From: Cladopsammia gracilis
Lineage: Eukaryota > Cnidaria > Anthozoa > Scleractinia > Dendrophylliidae
Assembly (NCBI GenBank): GCA_022457155.1
Contig: JAJGOT010000433.1
Location: 319,501-383,500 of the forward strand
DNA length: 64,000 nucleotides
Reading direction: 5' to 3'
Below, piece after piece: positions 1-10,792 of the stretch (position 1 is the stretch's first letter; each line of letters opens with the position of its first letter). A model generated the notes under the pieces. That model was not told the origin of the DNA. It searched no databases and saw only the letters and a list, made by a program, of their open reading frames with translations. A program made the position numbers and the translations under genes.

Positions 1-498
1 AGCACTGCACAAACCCGATGTTTATGAGGCAAAATATGCAAAAAATAAACGTACAAACATAATAAGCGTACAAACTTAAAAGGGGGACCGAGGGAAGAGC
101 ACAAACCCGGTGTTTAAATAATAAATAGCTAAACAACCAAATATAAAAGCGTGTAAATTTCATAAAAGCTGTAGGGAAGCGAAAAACTTTAGAAAGAAAC
201 GAGGCTAACGGATAAGGAACAAGGAGCAGGGTGAGGAGATAAAAACCAGCGAGCACGTGGAGCCGCGGGGGAACAAGCGATGAAACGTCTAAAAAGCCGG
301 GCAAATACTAAAGAAAAGTTTACCAGTATAACGGTTCTGGTTAGCTGGGCCTGGTTGAGGCGCTTGAGCTGACTGAAGAAACGCTTGAACTATCTGGAAC
401 ACCTCCGCCACGGGAGCTTGCTCGCGGACATGGTGAGAACACGAAGGTAACAGCACCAAAGGATTCTTACTTGAACTGGGCCGAAATTAGATGCACAG
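1..498. other. No gene recognised; possible minus-strand element end
   Basis: No frame here resembles a known protein. On the minus strand a short open stretch at about 330-460 reads as a Gln/Pro/Ala-rich peptide and ends at a plausible donor (TACTG then GTAAAC). It has no ATG in frame. It could be the leader of a retroelement, but nothing proves it. Confidence 0.2.
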
Positions 499-513
499 CT
501 CTTATTTATACTC
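499..513 (-). promoter_or_regulatory. TATA-box-like site
   Basis: The minus strand reads GAGTATAAATAAGAG, a good match to the metazoan TATA consensus, about 40-60 bases upstream of the short open stretch at 330-460. The match is seen directly; promoter function is inferred and weak. Confidence 0.25.
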
Positions 514-769
514 GCTCTGTAAGGGACTGGAGCGAATAGCTCGGTCGATCGCCGATCGCGTGATTTGCTCGTCTGCTTGACTTTCCAAAAAGGGATTGCT
601 AGCTACTATCACTCGCATAATACGCCGCTACTCGCATTTAAAGTTAGGGTTCGGAGGGCGTTATACTTGTTCAAATGAATATGTGCTCGATCCTACTCCT
701 GTTGGGGGCGTTAAGAATTTTTCAACACAGCTTCTTTCGAAACTATAAACCCCCTTCATCCATTTGATA

Positions 770-1247
770 TTAGAACAGTTTTCAATAGAGTACTAAAGTG
801 TGACGTCACAAAAACTTAAATTTGTGAAATTATGGGATTTGATTTGATATTCGGAAAGGGCATGACGAAAAACGCCCGCTTGCCAAAAATCAGCATCCTA
901 TTGAAAATTGGGGGTGAGATATTGGCACCGTTATGCTTTGATGAATCCATACAAACCCTTCTAATTTTTGCCTTGGCTCATCACGTAATGAACTTTTTCG
1001 TAATTGCTTTGGTTTTGCATTGCTACGATTGGTGATTGGCTAAAAATTCTACCACCTTCTCAACCAATCAGAAGTAAAACCAAAACCAATCGTGACTTGC
1101 TCGCACGCGTTTTCCCGCGCTCGGCGCAGGCTACATGTATTTGCTTCGAGTTCTGATTGGTTCATTTTATTGCCTGCGTCAGTTGTGATTGGTGAGAGTG
1201 ATTAGTTTGATTCTTCTTTTACGTCACTCAACTGAAAACCGCTCATA
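770..1247 (+). repeat. Diverged copy of the GAGCAG TA-type MITE
   Basis: The ends read AGAACAGTTTTCAATAGAGT on the left and, on the right, a degraded inverted version. The core from about 1000 to 1230 matches the intact copy at 2120-2400, with the same run of ATTGG/CCAAT motifs. About 170 bases at 815-985 are extra compared with that copy, so it is old or disrupted. Confidence 0.6.
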
Positions 1248-1266
1248 TACAGTTACCATTTCTTAC

Positions 1267-4006
1267 CTCCAATTACATAAAGATAGCCATTTAGGGAGAC
1301 AGTGCAGTGAGAGTAGCGCTTCTGACGTGGAGCAGTAAGAGAAGTCCACTTGTCTGTCACGTGATCATAGCATTCCATAGTCTGCTCTTGACCATTGCTT
1401 TCCAGGACTCCTCCAACAACGTAGAGTTTCCCGTGAAGCTCTACGGCATCGTGGTTGAAGCGACCTGGAATATTGATGTATGGTTATATGTTAAAGTTCG
1501 ATTTTACAATTTCATTACACATCGTCTGTAATTTCTAGACCTAGTATGTCTTAGCCAATTTTCATCACCGGGTAATACCCATTGACATCTGTTATAGAAA
1601 ACAGGGAAACACTCGCCTTCGGATTGTGTTTCCTAACCTTTTCTCGTTCCTCAAACTTCCAGTAGTGTTACCATAACTTTATGAAAACACAGAAAGAAAT
1701 TTTTCCGTTTCTTTTAGAAAATAAGCAATCAATAAGACCGTGGGTATAGCATCTCGCACATTCTGTGAAAAGTGCCGGTCTATTTAATTTAAAAAACAAG
1801 ATACTACACATGATTTGATTGGTTAAAAACTATTACCATAATTCTACGGCAACATAGAAAATAACTTTAACCTGCTTATTCCATATTAAATTCCATGCAC
1901 AAAAGAAATGTAAATTTTTATTTCCGCGTTAAGTTATGGTAAGAAGCACTCGTAAACGTTTGGGAGAACACAAAACAGCTGTGGAAATGCTCGCGTTCGT
2001 TCAGCTCTTATATATCATTTTCCCAGCTTTTCCTGTGCTTCCAAACGTCCATTCGCTTACTGCAACTGTTTGGAAACACGAGAAACGTTTCCTACTTCTA
2101 GAATTCTTATATGGTATTAGAGCAGTTTTCAATTGAGTGCCGGAAGTAATTACACAATTGCTTTGGTTTTGCATTGCTACGCTTTGTGATTGGCTAAAAA
2201 ATCTCGCGCCACTTTCCGACCAATCAGAAGTAAAACCAAAACCAATCGTGACTTGCTCGCACGCGTTTTCCCGCGCTTGGCGCCGCCGACATGTAATTGC
2301 TTCGAGTTCTGATTGGTTCATTCGATTGTTTACGACTGCTGTGATTGGTCAGAGTAGTTACTTTGGTTTTGGTTTTACGACACTCAATTGAAAACTGCTC
2401 TATTCACAGGGACGTCTTACCGAAAAGTCGTCTGAACCCCTGACCACACTGGAAGTGGTCACATTTCGTTTAACGGTCTGCAGTGTTTAATTTACCTCTC
2501 AAAAGCAATCCAACTCGATCACTGGGACGTCAAACTGTTTTAGAATGTCACATCGCACCTTCTTATTCAGTATCTCTTTTTAGAAAAAAAATATTGTTGA
2601 TCATTGTTGAGTTGGACCCCAGACTCCTTGTTAGTAGCAGAACTAAGTTCTCTAATAGTGCACATTTGCAGTTAAATTTAAACAGGGATTGACCCTACTT
2701 ATCCCCACCCTTCGCCTTTCGCCCCTTCGCTTCATTGCTCCTTACCTTGGTTAAGCGAAGTCTGTTTCTCCCATGTGTTAAACTTAGGGTCAAGCCTCTC
2801 CACGCTTGAAAGCATACTCATTTTCTCTCCAACCGAGGTACCGCCCACTGCAAGTAAGCAGTTAGCTAACTTGGCGATGCCGAAGTTCAACCGACTTTCA
2901 AGTACTGGAGACATATAGTGCCACTTGTTAGTCAGCGGGTTGAAACAGTGGCAGTACGGTTGAACGCCATGTTCGATGACGCCACCAACTAAGATAATGA
3001 CGTCAATCAAGTGAGATTTCCACCTAATGGGTCCATAAAGAGAAAAATCAAGGAGATTTTAAAAGTCAGGAAGAGCAGCTTTCTTGCAGCTTTCCTCCCA
3101 GAATCTATCCCAAAAAAATCCCAAAAAATACTGGGCAAAACTGTAATCCCCCAAAAATCGGGAAATTCTTTACCTTCGTTTAGTTCTCTCGTTGACATAC
3201 AGTTTTTTATCCCGGTGACTGGCCATCTTGAATGACAAGGCTTCGGCTACCAACTCTTTACTTGCCGAAGATGACGTCACTAGCGTATCCTTATCGATTG
3301 TACCGAGCAAAAATTTGCGACTTATAAATGGCAATCGCACATGACTCAACAAGTCGGCGAATTCAGGCTGCCTCGACGACACATCAAAGTTTACCCAGGC
3401 GCGAATCGCATCAAAAACTTGTTCTTCATTTCTCACATTTAGGTCATCATCTGCGACTATTTCTGCTAAGTCTTTGCTTGGCAACTGAAAGAACTCTTCC
3501 GAATTGTTAATTTCCAAGAAATTATCGATTATAAAGCGTCGTCCTTCACGTTGGAGCGTTTCAAGGGAATAAATCCTCGCAAAGTTCGTCATTTTGATGC
3601 AGTTCTCAACACAGAGTTCTCGGAGAAGGAAGCTCTCGCACTGTAGGCGGAGCGATTCCAAACCAAGCTGAAAAGAAGCGTCTAAAATCTCAACAACGTT
3701 TGCTTGGTCGAGCAATATTTCAGAAGAATAAATGTAATCCAGAATTACACCAAGTATTTCATCTGTAATTCTTCTGATAATAGTTTCTCTGGAGTATCTA
3801 GAAAGATAGGTACCCGTGTAAAGGTTGTAAAAATACGAACTACTCGCAGCCAAAACGCTTCTGTGCGCGTACAGTTTTGCATTCCCCTTCTCCGTCATGA
3901 GCACAACATCACAAAGGACTTCAGACTTTCTCATCTGGTTCATCTTGTTGAAAAAGCTTCTCAGGTAAATGTGATCGCTTTCAGAACCCTGCGCCAAAGA
4001 ATCCAT
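1267..4006 (-). CDS. Kelch-like BTB-BACK-kelch protein (3' end outside window)
   Basis: Probable substrate adaptor of a cullin-3 ubiquitin ligase (family knowledge). Three exons join in frame on the minus strand. Exon 1 (4006-3174) carries the BTB domain (motif SEVLCDVVL, then AHRSVLAASSSYF) and the BACK domain, and ends CGAAG before GTAAAG. Exon 2 (3023-2746) starts after ATTAG and holds the first kelch blades (IILVGG, LLAVGG). Exon 3 (1464-1267) holds another blade (LYVVGG, LYVIGG) and ends at GGAG before GTAAGA. Phases are 2, 1 and 1 and match at both junctions. I chose the ATG at 4006 (MDSLAQGS) because the frame upstream has only non-ATG starts. The last blades and stop codon must lie beyond position 1, so the gene is partial here. 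The intron at 1465-2745 contains a MITE. Which KLHL subfamily it belongs to cannot be told. Confidence 0.88.
2120..2400 (+). mobile_element. TA-type MITE, intact (GAGCAG family)
   Basis: Terminal inverted repeats GAGCAGTTTTCAATTGAG and its complement, flanked by TA on both sides (2118-2119, 2401-2402), as expected for Tc1/mariner-type insertion. It has no coding capacity. The interior contains at least six ATTGG/CCAAT pentamers. It lies in the second intron of the kelch-like gene. Confidence 0.85.
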
Positions 4007-4488
4007 GTTTTTTTGTTTTCTGTTTTTGACACTGAAGTGGCTGTTTGCGTCTATTACCACCAGCTTGATTAACAGGTGGTTTGGATGCATAATTAATTTT
4101 TGTAATATACTGATCAAACTGCCAGCTATTGAATTTCTAGCTTTCTGATGAGTTAATACCAGAAGGCGTTCAACTCATGCCGACTAAAGAGCACATGGAG
4201 TGGATATAAAATACACCCTTAGCTAACTCAAACGCTGCATACCTCGTTGGTTACTGACTAATATAAACGTGTACTTGTGTAAAAATTGTTAAATGGACAC
4301 AAACCCTTCTGTTGATGCGGCTGCGCTAATCTTTAATTTTAGTAATTGCCTGTAGTAAATAAGTCCTTGTTAGTCTTAAATGAACCGTTATGAAATAACA
4401 ATAGTGAAAAGGGAAAAACAACGTTTACGACGGAAAAGGGAATAATGTTGGCCAACAACGATGGGACGTTTAGTAGCGTATCCAGCCG
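4007..4488. other. Kelch-like 5' flank, nothing recognised
   Basis: AT-rich sequence upstream of the kelch-like start codon. It should hold the promoter and 5' UTR, but no TATA box or other decisive motif was seen. Confidence 0.4.
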
Positions 4489-4666
4489 GCAGCATTCGCC
4501 ACTTTAGAAACGAGAAGGAAACTGGGCCGAGTGAATTTTCGCAACGACTTCTGGGATCGTTACAGGGGATGCTTCTTTTGTCTTTGTCCCCAGTAACAGT
4601 CCCAGAAGTCGTTGCGAAAGTTCACTCGGCCCAGTTTCCTTCTCGTTTCTAAAGTGGCGAATTGCC
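4489..4666. repeat. Foldback (palindromic) element
   Basis: Two arms of about 60 bases (around 4495-4555 and 4596-4663) are inverted copies of each other, sharing TTCGCCACTTTAGAAACGAG and CTGGGCCGAGTGAA, with a loop of about 40 bases. This is the structure of a small foldback transposon or snap-back MITE. Related AACAATGTTGG motifs sit outside both arms, so the true ends may be wider. Confidence 0.7.
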
Positions 4667-5226
4667 ATCCAACAAATGTTGGCAGACAATGTTGGAACGT
4701 TTAACTGGGGCTTTAAGCGGCCATCCGTGTGGAAGGGACAAGTGGCCGCTAAATAGATGTTCGCCAGAAATTGGCATAAGGCATTGTTCTCGGCCGCGGA
4801 CTGAGGTATGAGCTATCTAGAGTCGTTAAAACGCAGTGACGTTGTAAAGTCCTGGTCGAACGGGAACGCAATTTATCTTAAGTTTGGCGACTCCGTTATG
4901 GCCAGGAATTGCGTGTACTTGCGATGGCTTGCGATGAATTGCGTTCACTTTAATCGAGCTCAAATTTGATCGCAAGTAAGTGCAATCCTTTCACCGTTTG
5001 GCCACCAAACGTGTAGTCGCAAGTCAGCGCATGCGCTCATGTAAATGACAAGCGTGTACTGGCGTGTACTTTCAAGTCAACTGTTGCAACTCCATTTGGT
5101 CACCCAGCGTAAGACAACAAAAGTTGCCATTTTCCAACTTGTGTTGTCTTGCGTTTCTGAATTGCCAGGGTGTTAAACATAAGGAAGCAACTACAACGCT
5201 GAAAGTTAACAAATTAGCAAAAATGT
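4667..5226. other. Intergenic, no gene
   Basis: No convincing coding frame. A 4720-4760 stretch (GCGGCCATCC...) resembles degraded pogo-like transposon ends seen elsewhere in the window. Confidence 0.35.
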
Positions 5227-5685
5227 TTAAGTAACAATCCGTGTAAGAAGTAGGCAACCCAAATCCACGGAATGCAGAGGGTGTGAATTGTGCTATTGTT
5301 GAAACCGTCCACCTCATTGGCTAAAACATGAAAATCTACCATAACTTCATCAGGCAGCGCATTTATTTATCTCTAGTTTACTAATTGATTCCCTTTTAGT
5401 GAAAACTGTTGTGATTTTTAATGCAACAAGAATTCTATGTGGGGAACATGGAAAATTAGAAGTCTTTCTTGGCCATTGTTTTGGGAGTCTCACGATTGGA
5501 TGAAATCTTGTAACACAAAAGAAACATGGCTTTAAAATAAAGTTTCAGTAAATTTTATTTCAAAACCATGTTGTCCATAGGTTGACGAATTCTCAGTACG
5601 AAAATCTAAACATTCTTATGTGGGGAAAGCGAAATGCAGCGGAACAATAGAGAATTGCCTACTTCTTACACGGATTGTTACTTAA
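5227..5685. repeat. Exact 31-bp inverted repeat pair
   Basis: The 31 bases at 5227-5257 (starting TTAAGTAACAATCC) are repeated exactly, inverted, at 5655-5685. They are separated by about 400 bases of non-coding DNA. This looks like an unrecognised element or an internal rearrangement. Confidence 0.6.
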
Positions 5686-5740
5686 TCAACAAAATGATGG
5701 TTCTGCACGCTCATACAAATGGTTTAATATTTCTTTTTTT

Positions 5741-6161
5741 CATATGACCCGTACGGCCCTGCGAACCTTTTCTTTGCAAAACCATTGATGAAAGTCCCGT
5801 ATGAGGGCCGTACGCATTTGCGCGCGCGGGGCCGGAAAAAGCCGTACGGCCCTACTACAAAAGCGGACGGCCTCGCGCGTTAAGATTTCAAGTAATTTTG
5901 TCTCCAAATTGGTCATATGATAAAATACTTATTGACTAAGTTAGGTCGGGCCGGATGGGAAAATATTTGGCTCTCGGTCATGTTTAAATCCCTTAACGGG
6001 TTAGCCCCAGTGTACTTGCATGATTTATTCAGTGAGCGGCACACAGACTATGACCTGCGTGATTCTTTCCGCAAGTTAAACTTACCCAAGTCGCGTACCG
6101 ATTATTTGAAACGTAGCTTTGGCTATAGCGGTGCCTTACTGTGGAATTCTCTTCCTGAAAA

Positions 6162-6203
<42 letters not shown>

Positions 6204-6222
6204 TAACCGCGCACTTGAAACA

Positions 6223-6259
<37 letters not shown>

Positions 6260-6358
6260 ATAGTTAATTTAATTTTTATAAATGATTGTAATTAAAATAC
6301 TATTGGTGTAACTGAAGATTTTTAACCGAGTTTAAATAAAGATCTACTACTACTACTA

Positions 6359-6404
<46 letters not shown>

Positions 6405-6450
6405 AGCCAAATATTTTCCCATCCGGCCTTCCCACTTAGTCAATAAGTAC
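5741..6450 (+). mobile_element. Palindromic DNA element, copy 1, carrying a LINE insert
   Basis: Begins CATATGACCCGTACGGCCCT, runs to CCAAATTGGTCATATGA near 5918, then into an inverted-repeat block. The left arm is TACTTATTGACTAAG to GGAAAATATTTGGCTC (5926-5982); the right arm is at about 6396-6450. A second copy of the whole unit lies at 31070-31370 in the opposite orientation. The loop of copy 1 is filled by a truncated LINE (about 5980-6358) and a small hairpin GCACGGACC/GGTCCGTACGCC (6361-6396). Confidence 0.7.
5980..6358 (+). pseudogene. 5'-truncated LINE: reverse-transcriptase C-terminal tail
   Basis: The frame ending at 6249 encodes the C-terminal tail typical of CR1/L2/Jockey-like non-LTR retrotransposons: FKSLNGLAPVYL, then LPKSRTDYLKRSFGYSGA, LWNSLPENIR and a final FKKEI. 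The catalytic part of the reverse transcriptase is missing. After the stop a short AT-rich 3' UTR ends in a (CTA)n microsatellite at 6341-6358, the usual 3' tail of such elements. The apparent upstream start at 5917 lies in the host palindrome, so the fused frame is an accident of insertion. Confidence 0.85.
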
Positions 6451-7445
6451 ATAGTAGTACCTGGCGAAAACAACAACGCGAAATCACAAACATTTAACGA
6501 GCTTTATTAAAATATATATTACAAACTTTTGCATCAATTTTAATTATATATATTTACTGTGACCACATTCCAAAAACAGTCACTTAAGGTATCAGCCATC
6601 CTTCAGGAGTGTGCGCGCGCAGATCGCTCTAGCGCGAGTTGTTTTAATAGAAACCCCTATAAACCGTATATTTTCTAAAAGCTTAATAGTTCCAGATTAT
6701 GGCTTATTCCTCTAAAAGGGGCACAAGTTAAATAAAGTCCGAAAATGATAAGATATTTGCAAAGTATATGTGTTCTTAAAGTAAGATTCACGCCCGCCAA
6801 AAATAAACGGAAGAAAACGATTAACACGTCGTTCGCTTCTTGACACGTACGACTAAAAAACCGTGTCTCAGTTTTTTGATAAGTGTGTTAGTTTTTCTGT
6901 TATGAGCAGACGAAGTTCGGGTGGACAAATAATAAGCAATCTCTGTGGGGACAATGCTGTAACTTCAAAATGAAAAGGGCAATTACAATTCGCAGACACG
7001 GTTTTGTAGGAAAACTATCTGACAATAATTTTGCCAAATTTCTGCGAAATTGGTCCAGGGGCTGCCGACTTGTAGTTTAAAACGTACGCTCGACTCGCCG
7101 AAATTTTCATTGCGAGAAAAAGAGAAAAAAACATATATTTTTTGCGGCCTCTTACCGGTAATGAGATTATGACGCCCGAATGACAAGCAAGTTATGTTTT
7201 GATCGATGACAGATAGCGATCAGCTTTCACTAACAATAGGAATCTAACAGGTGACATGTAACAGGAACAAAATAGCGCGCCACGGCGGGAAATACTTTTG
7301 TCTGCTACAAAAACACCGCTCTCAGACGCGATTCACCGAGGTTAGTAAGCATGTATTTATCGTTTTATTTACAAAAAATCCGTAATTTACGTAACAATTA
7401 CAATATATTTTTCCGTTTCTTGGAATTCTGACCAGTTGGATAAAG
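6451..7445. other. Intergenic, no gene
   Basis: AT-rich DNA with no frame that resembles a known protein and no clear repeat structure. Confidence 0.35.
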
Positions 7446-8158
7446 ATGCCGAAAACCAGTACAAAATCCAGGGTAGCCTGCTCCGAGATAGTGGGGAACG
7501 CGCGAATTAAAAAAAAAACGAAAAAATCGCGGGGTAACTGGGGAGAGAGCGCGGAGTTCGCAGTTCCCCCGCGATCTTTTTTCCTCTTTTTTTTTTTTTA
7601 CTTCGCGCGTTCCCCACTATCTCGGAGCCTGAAACAGGCAGGGTTCTATCTAGGATTTATCGTTTGGGGGAGAACTAGTCCCGAGAGGCCGAAGTTCACG
7701 AGCTTCATAGGGGGTCCGGGGTTATGCCCTCCCCCCCCCGGAAATTTTTTGAAATGAATATGCGCTGCGATACGATCTGGTGACTCCAGGACATCATTTG
7801 ACAACTGGCCAGCAGTTTGTAATACTCCATGTTCCTTGTTATATAGTGTCCTTAGACAGGGAATATTTACTTCATGTGCACTGACCTCTGGATGATTTTT
7901 CCGATATAGTTACTTATATACTGTAATGATAACAATATATATATACTTTTTTTGGGGGGGGGGAGGGGGAGAGCTTCTACCCCTCAAATGCCCTAGATAG
8001 AACCCGGACAGGCTAAATCCAGGGCAAAAGCCGCCACGTCAAATCCGCCTGCTGCAAAGCGAAGGAAACAAAAGGCTCCGGCAGAAATTGAACATTCTGA
8101 GCCGGAGCCTTCGTTAAATGCGAAGGAGGACATGCTGTCCGAAATGAGACTCGCTTAA
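7446..8158 (+). pseudogene. Small Lys/Pro-rich ORF split by a transposon
   Basis: An ATG at 7446 opens a frame that runs nine codons (MPKTSTKSR) and then enters a MULE-like element at 7474. The nine bases before the element (AATCCAGGG, 7465-7473) are repeated after it (8016-8024). The frame resumes at 8025 and runs to TAA at 8156-8158. Without the insert and one TSD copy the frame would be 54 codons long and uninterrupted (28 + 134 bases). The product would be basic and Pro/Ala/Lys-rich with an acidic end (SEPEPSLNAKEDMLSEM). Such short N-terminal modules occur in retroelement proteins, but the identity is unknown. Confidence 0.5.
7474..8015 (+). mobile_element. Composite MULE-like MITE with 9-bp TSD
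   Basis: The ends are TAGCCTG and CAGGCTA, flanked by the 9-bp duplication AATCCAGGG. The left third (7474-7638) is a palindrome containing GAGATAGTGGGGAACGCG and its complement. A second inverted pair, AGGGTTCTATCTAGG (7638-7652) and CCTAGATAGAACCC (7992-8005), encloses the rest, which includes poly-G and TA-rich runs. It is probably one MITE nested beside another. A 9-bp TSD is characteristic of Mutator-like (MULE) transposition. Confidence 0.75.
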
Positions 8159-8362
8159 AGACATAAAATTATAATGTTCATTCCTTGCTTAAGAAAATTT
8201 ACTAGCATCCGTGAGATTTACAAAACAGCAACTATGTTGCAGATTATCTCCTGGATGCCAAATCAAACGCTATTACAAAGCAACGGAGGTTCATCCTAGC
8301 TCCACTGAGACACACTACTCAACTGCAGAACTAACTTAGGAGCTAAAAATGATTGCAAGAAT

Positions 8363-8632
8363 TCATGATTTCACTGCAGTGGAATCATAAACTACAGCTT
8401 TTTGAGAGTCGGAGACGCCTATATCCGTGATGCCGGAAACACTTTCTCTCAAGTCTTGCACGCCGTAGACTTTAGACATTAAATCACGGCCTGAGAAATT
8501 GAACGATCCTAGCACTTTCAAAGTGATAACAAACTTTAGCCGATTTATCTTGCAACAAAAGTGAACCAAAGAAACCACAATGTATGCCAATAGAGCTAGC
8601 ACCGAATAACGGCATAAAGAAATAAAATAATT
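8363..8632 (-). CDS. Possible terminal coding exon, membrane protein tail (tentative)
   Basis: After a possible acceptor (CTGTTAG) at 8633 the minus strand is open for 89 codons. It starts with a hydrophobic stretch (VLALLAYIVVSLVHFCC), a likely membrane segment, followed by a polar tail with YGVQDLRESVSG and a TAA-type end. The length is a multiple of three from the proposed acceptor. No upstream exon was found; a MITE lies immediately upstream at 8644-8873. It may be a chance frame. I do not recognise a family. Confidence 0.22.
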   Translation of the reverse strand, partial: NYFISLCRYSVLALLAYIVVSLVHFCCKINRLKFVITLKVLGSFNFSGRDLMSKVYGVQDLRESVSGITDIGVSDSQKAVVYDSTAVKS

Positions 8633-8643
8633 CTAACAGCTCT

Positions 8644-8873
8644 GGGGGCCGTTTCTCGAAAGACCCGGTAATTACCGGGCCCGAAAAGCTGTTTTATTTT
8701 CATTGAAGATTGAGGTTTCAAAATTTTTGCAGATAATACGATAAAACTATCAGTTAGCAAAACAAAATGGACTGGTTTGTTCGCTAGGACCCGCGCGTTT
8801 ATTCTTTAGATTTTGATTTCAATATTTGGCTTCGGGCCCGAAAAGTTACCGGGAGTTTCGAGAAACGGGCCCC
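8644..8873. mobile_element. GGGGCC-type MITE, 230 bp
   Basis: The termini GGGGGCCGTTTCTCGAAA and the inverted TTTCGAGAAACGGGCCCC form TIRs of about 40 bases that also share CCCGGTAA and CGGGCCCGAA. The flanks CTGG on both sides may be a short target duplication. The interior is non-coding. Confidence 0.8.
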
Positions 8874-10778
8874 TGGACAGCATGAATCCTCCCGCTATCA
8901 ATCTGAGAGATAATCCGCCGAGATCAAAAGGTTTATATCATCGAAGAGAACAAATTCTTAACTGTGATCTAAAAGCGCGATCCTCTTTGAAGTCCTTCTG
9001 GGAAAGCTTTATATTTTAGGCTTTTAAAATACTTTTTTGCGACGAGTGGGAGTCGTGTTTAGCCTGTCCTTTTTTTCTAACACTAACGGTAAACAGTGAA
9101 TCGTGTGAATCCCGTGTTGAACAGCATGACTTCGACATCACGTGACTTCATGACATACAACTTAATCAAGTATGACAGGACTTGTCAGCGGTCAATTAAA
9201 CTAATTAACATGGAAAAATCTTTTGCGCTCAATAACTTTAAGGTGGCTGAACACAGTTTCACTGTACCTATGCGTCATTCATTGTCATTTTAAAACTACT
9301 AACGTCTGGGCGCCCAAAATTGGTGAGGCATACGATTAAGCAACAAGCTATATATTTTGATATTTTTGTTGAGCTTTTAGGGTGTTGCCATGGCAACACG
9401 GTGGATTGTAAATCAGCCTGCAATATTTGGTTTCGTTTATTTTAAGAAAATCTAGTCGTTAGATTTTGTCCATCATTTGTCCCCAGTAAACTCGTAAAAA
9501 TATTCGCATGTTAACACTGATCTCATGTAATTTTAACAGAGGGATCTTTCGTAATTTGTGGTTTAATATGTTTACGTTTTGTAAAAATCTCCTCTGTTAG
9601 ATTTCAAATTTCTGATGGCAGGTGAGTTCGGCGTATTCGGAATTATTATTGTGCCAAATTTCGTGAAATTCTAACGAGTGGTTCCGTAGAAATCAGCACA
9701 TTTCCGAGGAAAGTCGCTAAAATATCGTCACATTTTTTGGTCAACTGCGCATGCGTTGCATTTGACTGGGTTCTCGATCCAAAGACAAAAACGACCAAAA
9801 AGGCAGTGTATTTCTTCAATGGTTCTATAAATTATCTATTGATTCAACAAACATTTTTACGAACAACAAATTGTTTGATTTTAAGACGAAAAACAATACT
9901 TTCGCGATCGACGCTGAGCAAAATAAAATGATCGCTGAATAGGCGCCACGTTTGTTTTTCTCAAAACTCTGCACGTGCTGACTCACGTAAGCAGCTGAAA
10001 TTGAAGAGCGCGTGCAAACTGTGTTCAGCCACCTTAAGCAGAAAAAACCTTTTTTCCTGGATTTTTTTTTAAAAGAAAGCTGTTGAAAAGATTTATACAA
10101 ACATCTAAAAATCTCGATTTTTGAAAAATGGCAATGTTTTCCCTGGGTGATACCATAATATATTATTATAGAAATAGATTGGGGCATTAAATTTTTTTAA
10201 ATTTCCCTGTAAATTTTTTATACTTCTCTTTTTAAATAATACTTATTTCAAATTCCTCGCTATTTCAAATAACAATCCAGGCGGTCATTCGTATTCACCT
10301 GAAAACGGGCCATTGTTAGTTTACTAACGAAAGAGAACTTTGTAAGAAGCGTAACGTCCAACCCCCATCGAACCCCACCCCACCCCACCGAACCCTCATC
10401 AGTTTACACTGCAAGAAAGGCACTTTAACGAGCAATAGACCTGCAGGAAAAAAAGTTCAAAAATCCAGACATTAACTCGAATGTGTTGGTCAAGGACTTG
10501 CACCACCAAGCTAACAGAACAATCTTTGCATGTAACTCCGAGTCAACGTAGCCTGGATGCTAATGAGAATTGGGAAGAGACTTAACGTTCGCGAGAAGCG
10601 TAAGAAACGCGCGTGAACGTTCGTCTGGTTTCGTGTCCATAATATCTCCTGTTAGGTCGCTACCACTGACGAATTTTTGAAAGAAAGGAGCGACTGTTTT
10701 GCTACCTTTTTACATAATCCTTCAGTCCCAGTTTACGTCTTTCACGAGAAAATTAATAAATTCGTTATAAGTAAATAA
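8874..10778. other. Long intergenic stretch, no gene
   Basis: No coding frame can be supported. It contains an 18-bp perfect palindrome centred on 9390 (listed separately), a C-rich run CCCCACCCCACCCC near 10370 and AT-rich DNA. It ends in the 3' flank of the fucosyltransferase gene. Confidence 0.4.
9382..9399. promoter_or_regulatory. Perfect 18-bp palindrome, RFX X-box-like
   Basis: GTGTTGCCATGGCAACAC is a perfect palindrome containing GTTGCC and GGCAAC half-sites, the arrangement bound by RFX factors. No gene start is near, so it may have no function. Confidence 0.3.
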
Positions 10779-10784
10779 TTTATT
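10779..10784 (-). terminator. Poly(A) signal of the fucosyltransferase gene
   Basis: AATAAA on the minus strand about 225 bases downstream of the stop codon at 11006. This is the first such hexamer past the decayed repeats. Confidence 0.5.
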
Positions 10785-10792
10785 GAATCAAA

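Noticed and set aside
4141..4180. CTGATGAG followed by a GAA motif as a possible hammerhead ribozyme
   Set aside because: The conserved GAAA after stem II and the third stem are missing.
5917..5979. N-terminal part of the frame that leads into the LINE fragment
   Set aside because: These codons lie in the arm of the palindromic element; the fusion with the LINE is accidental.
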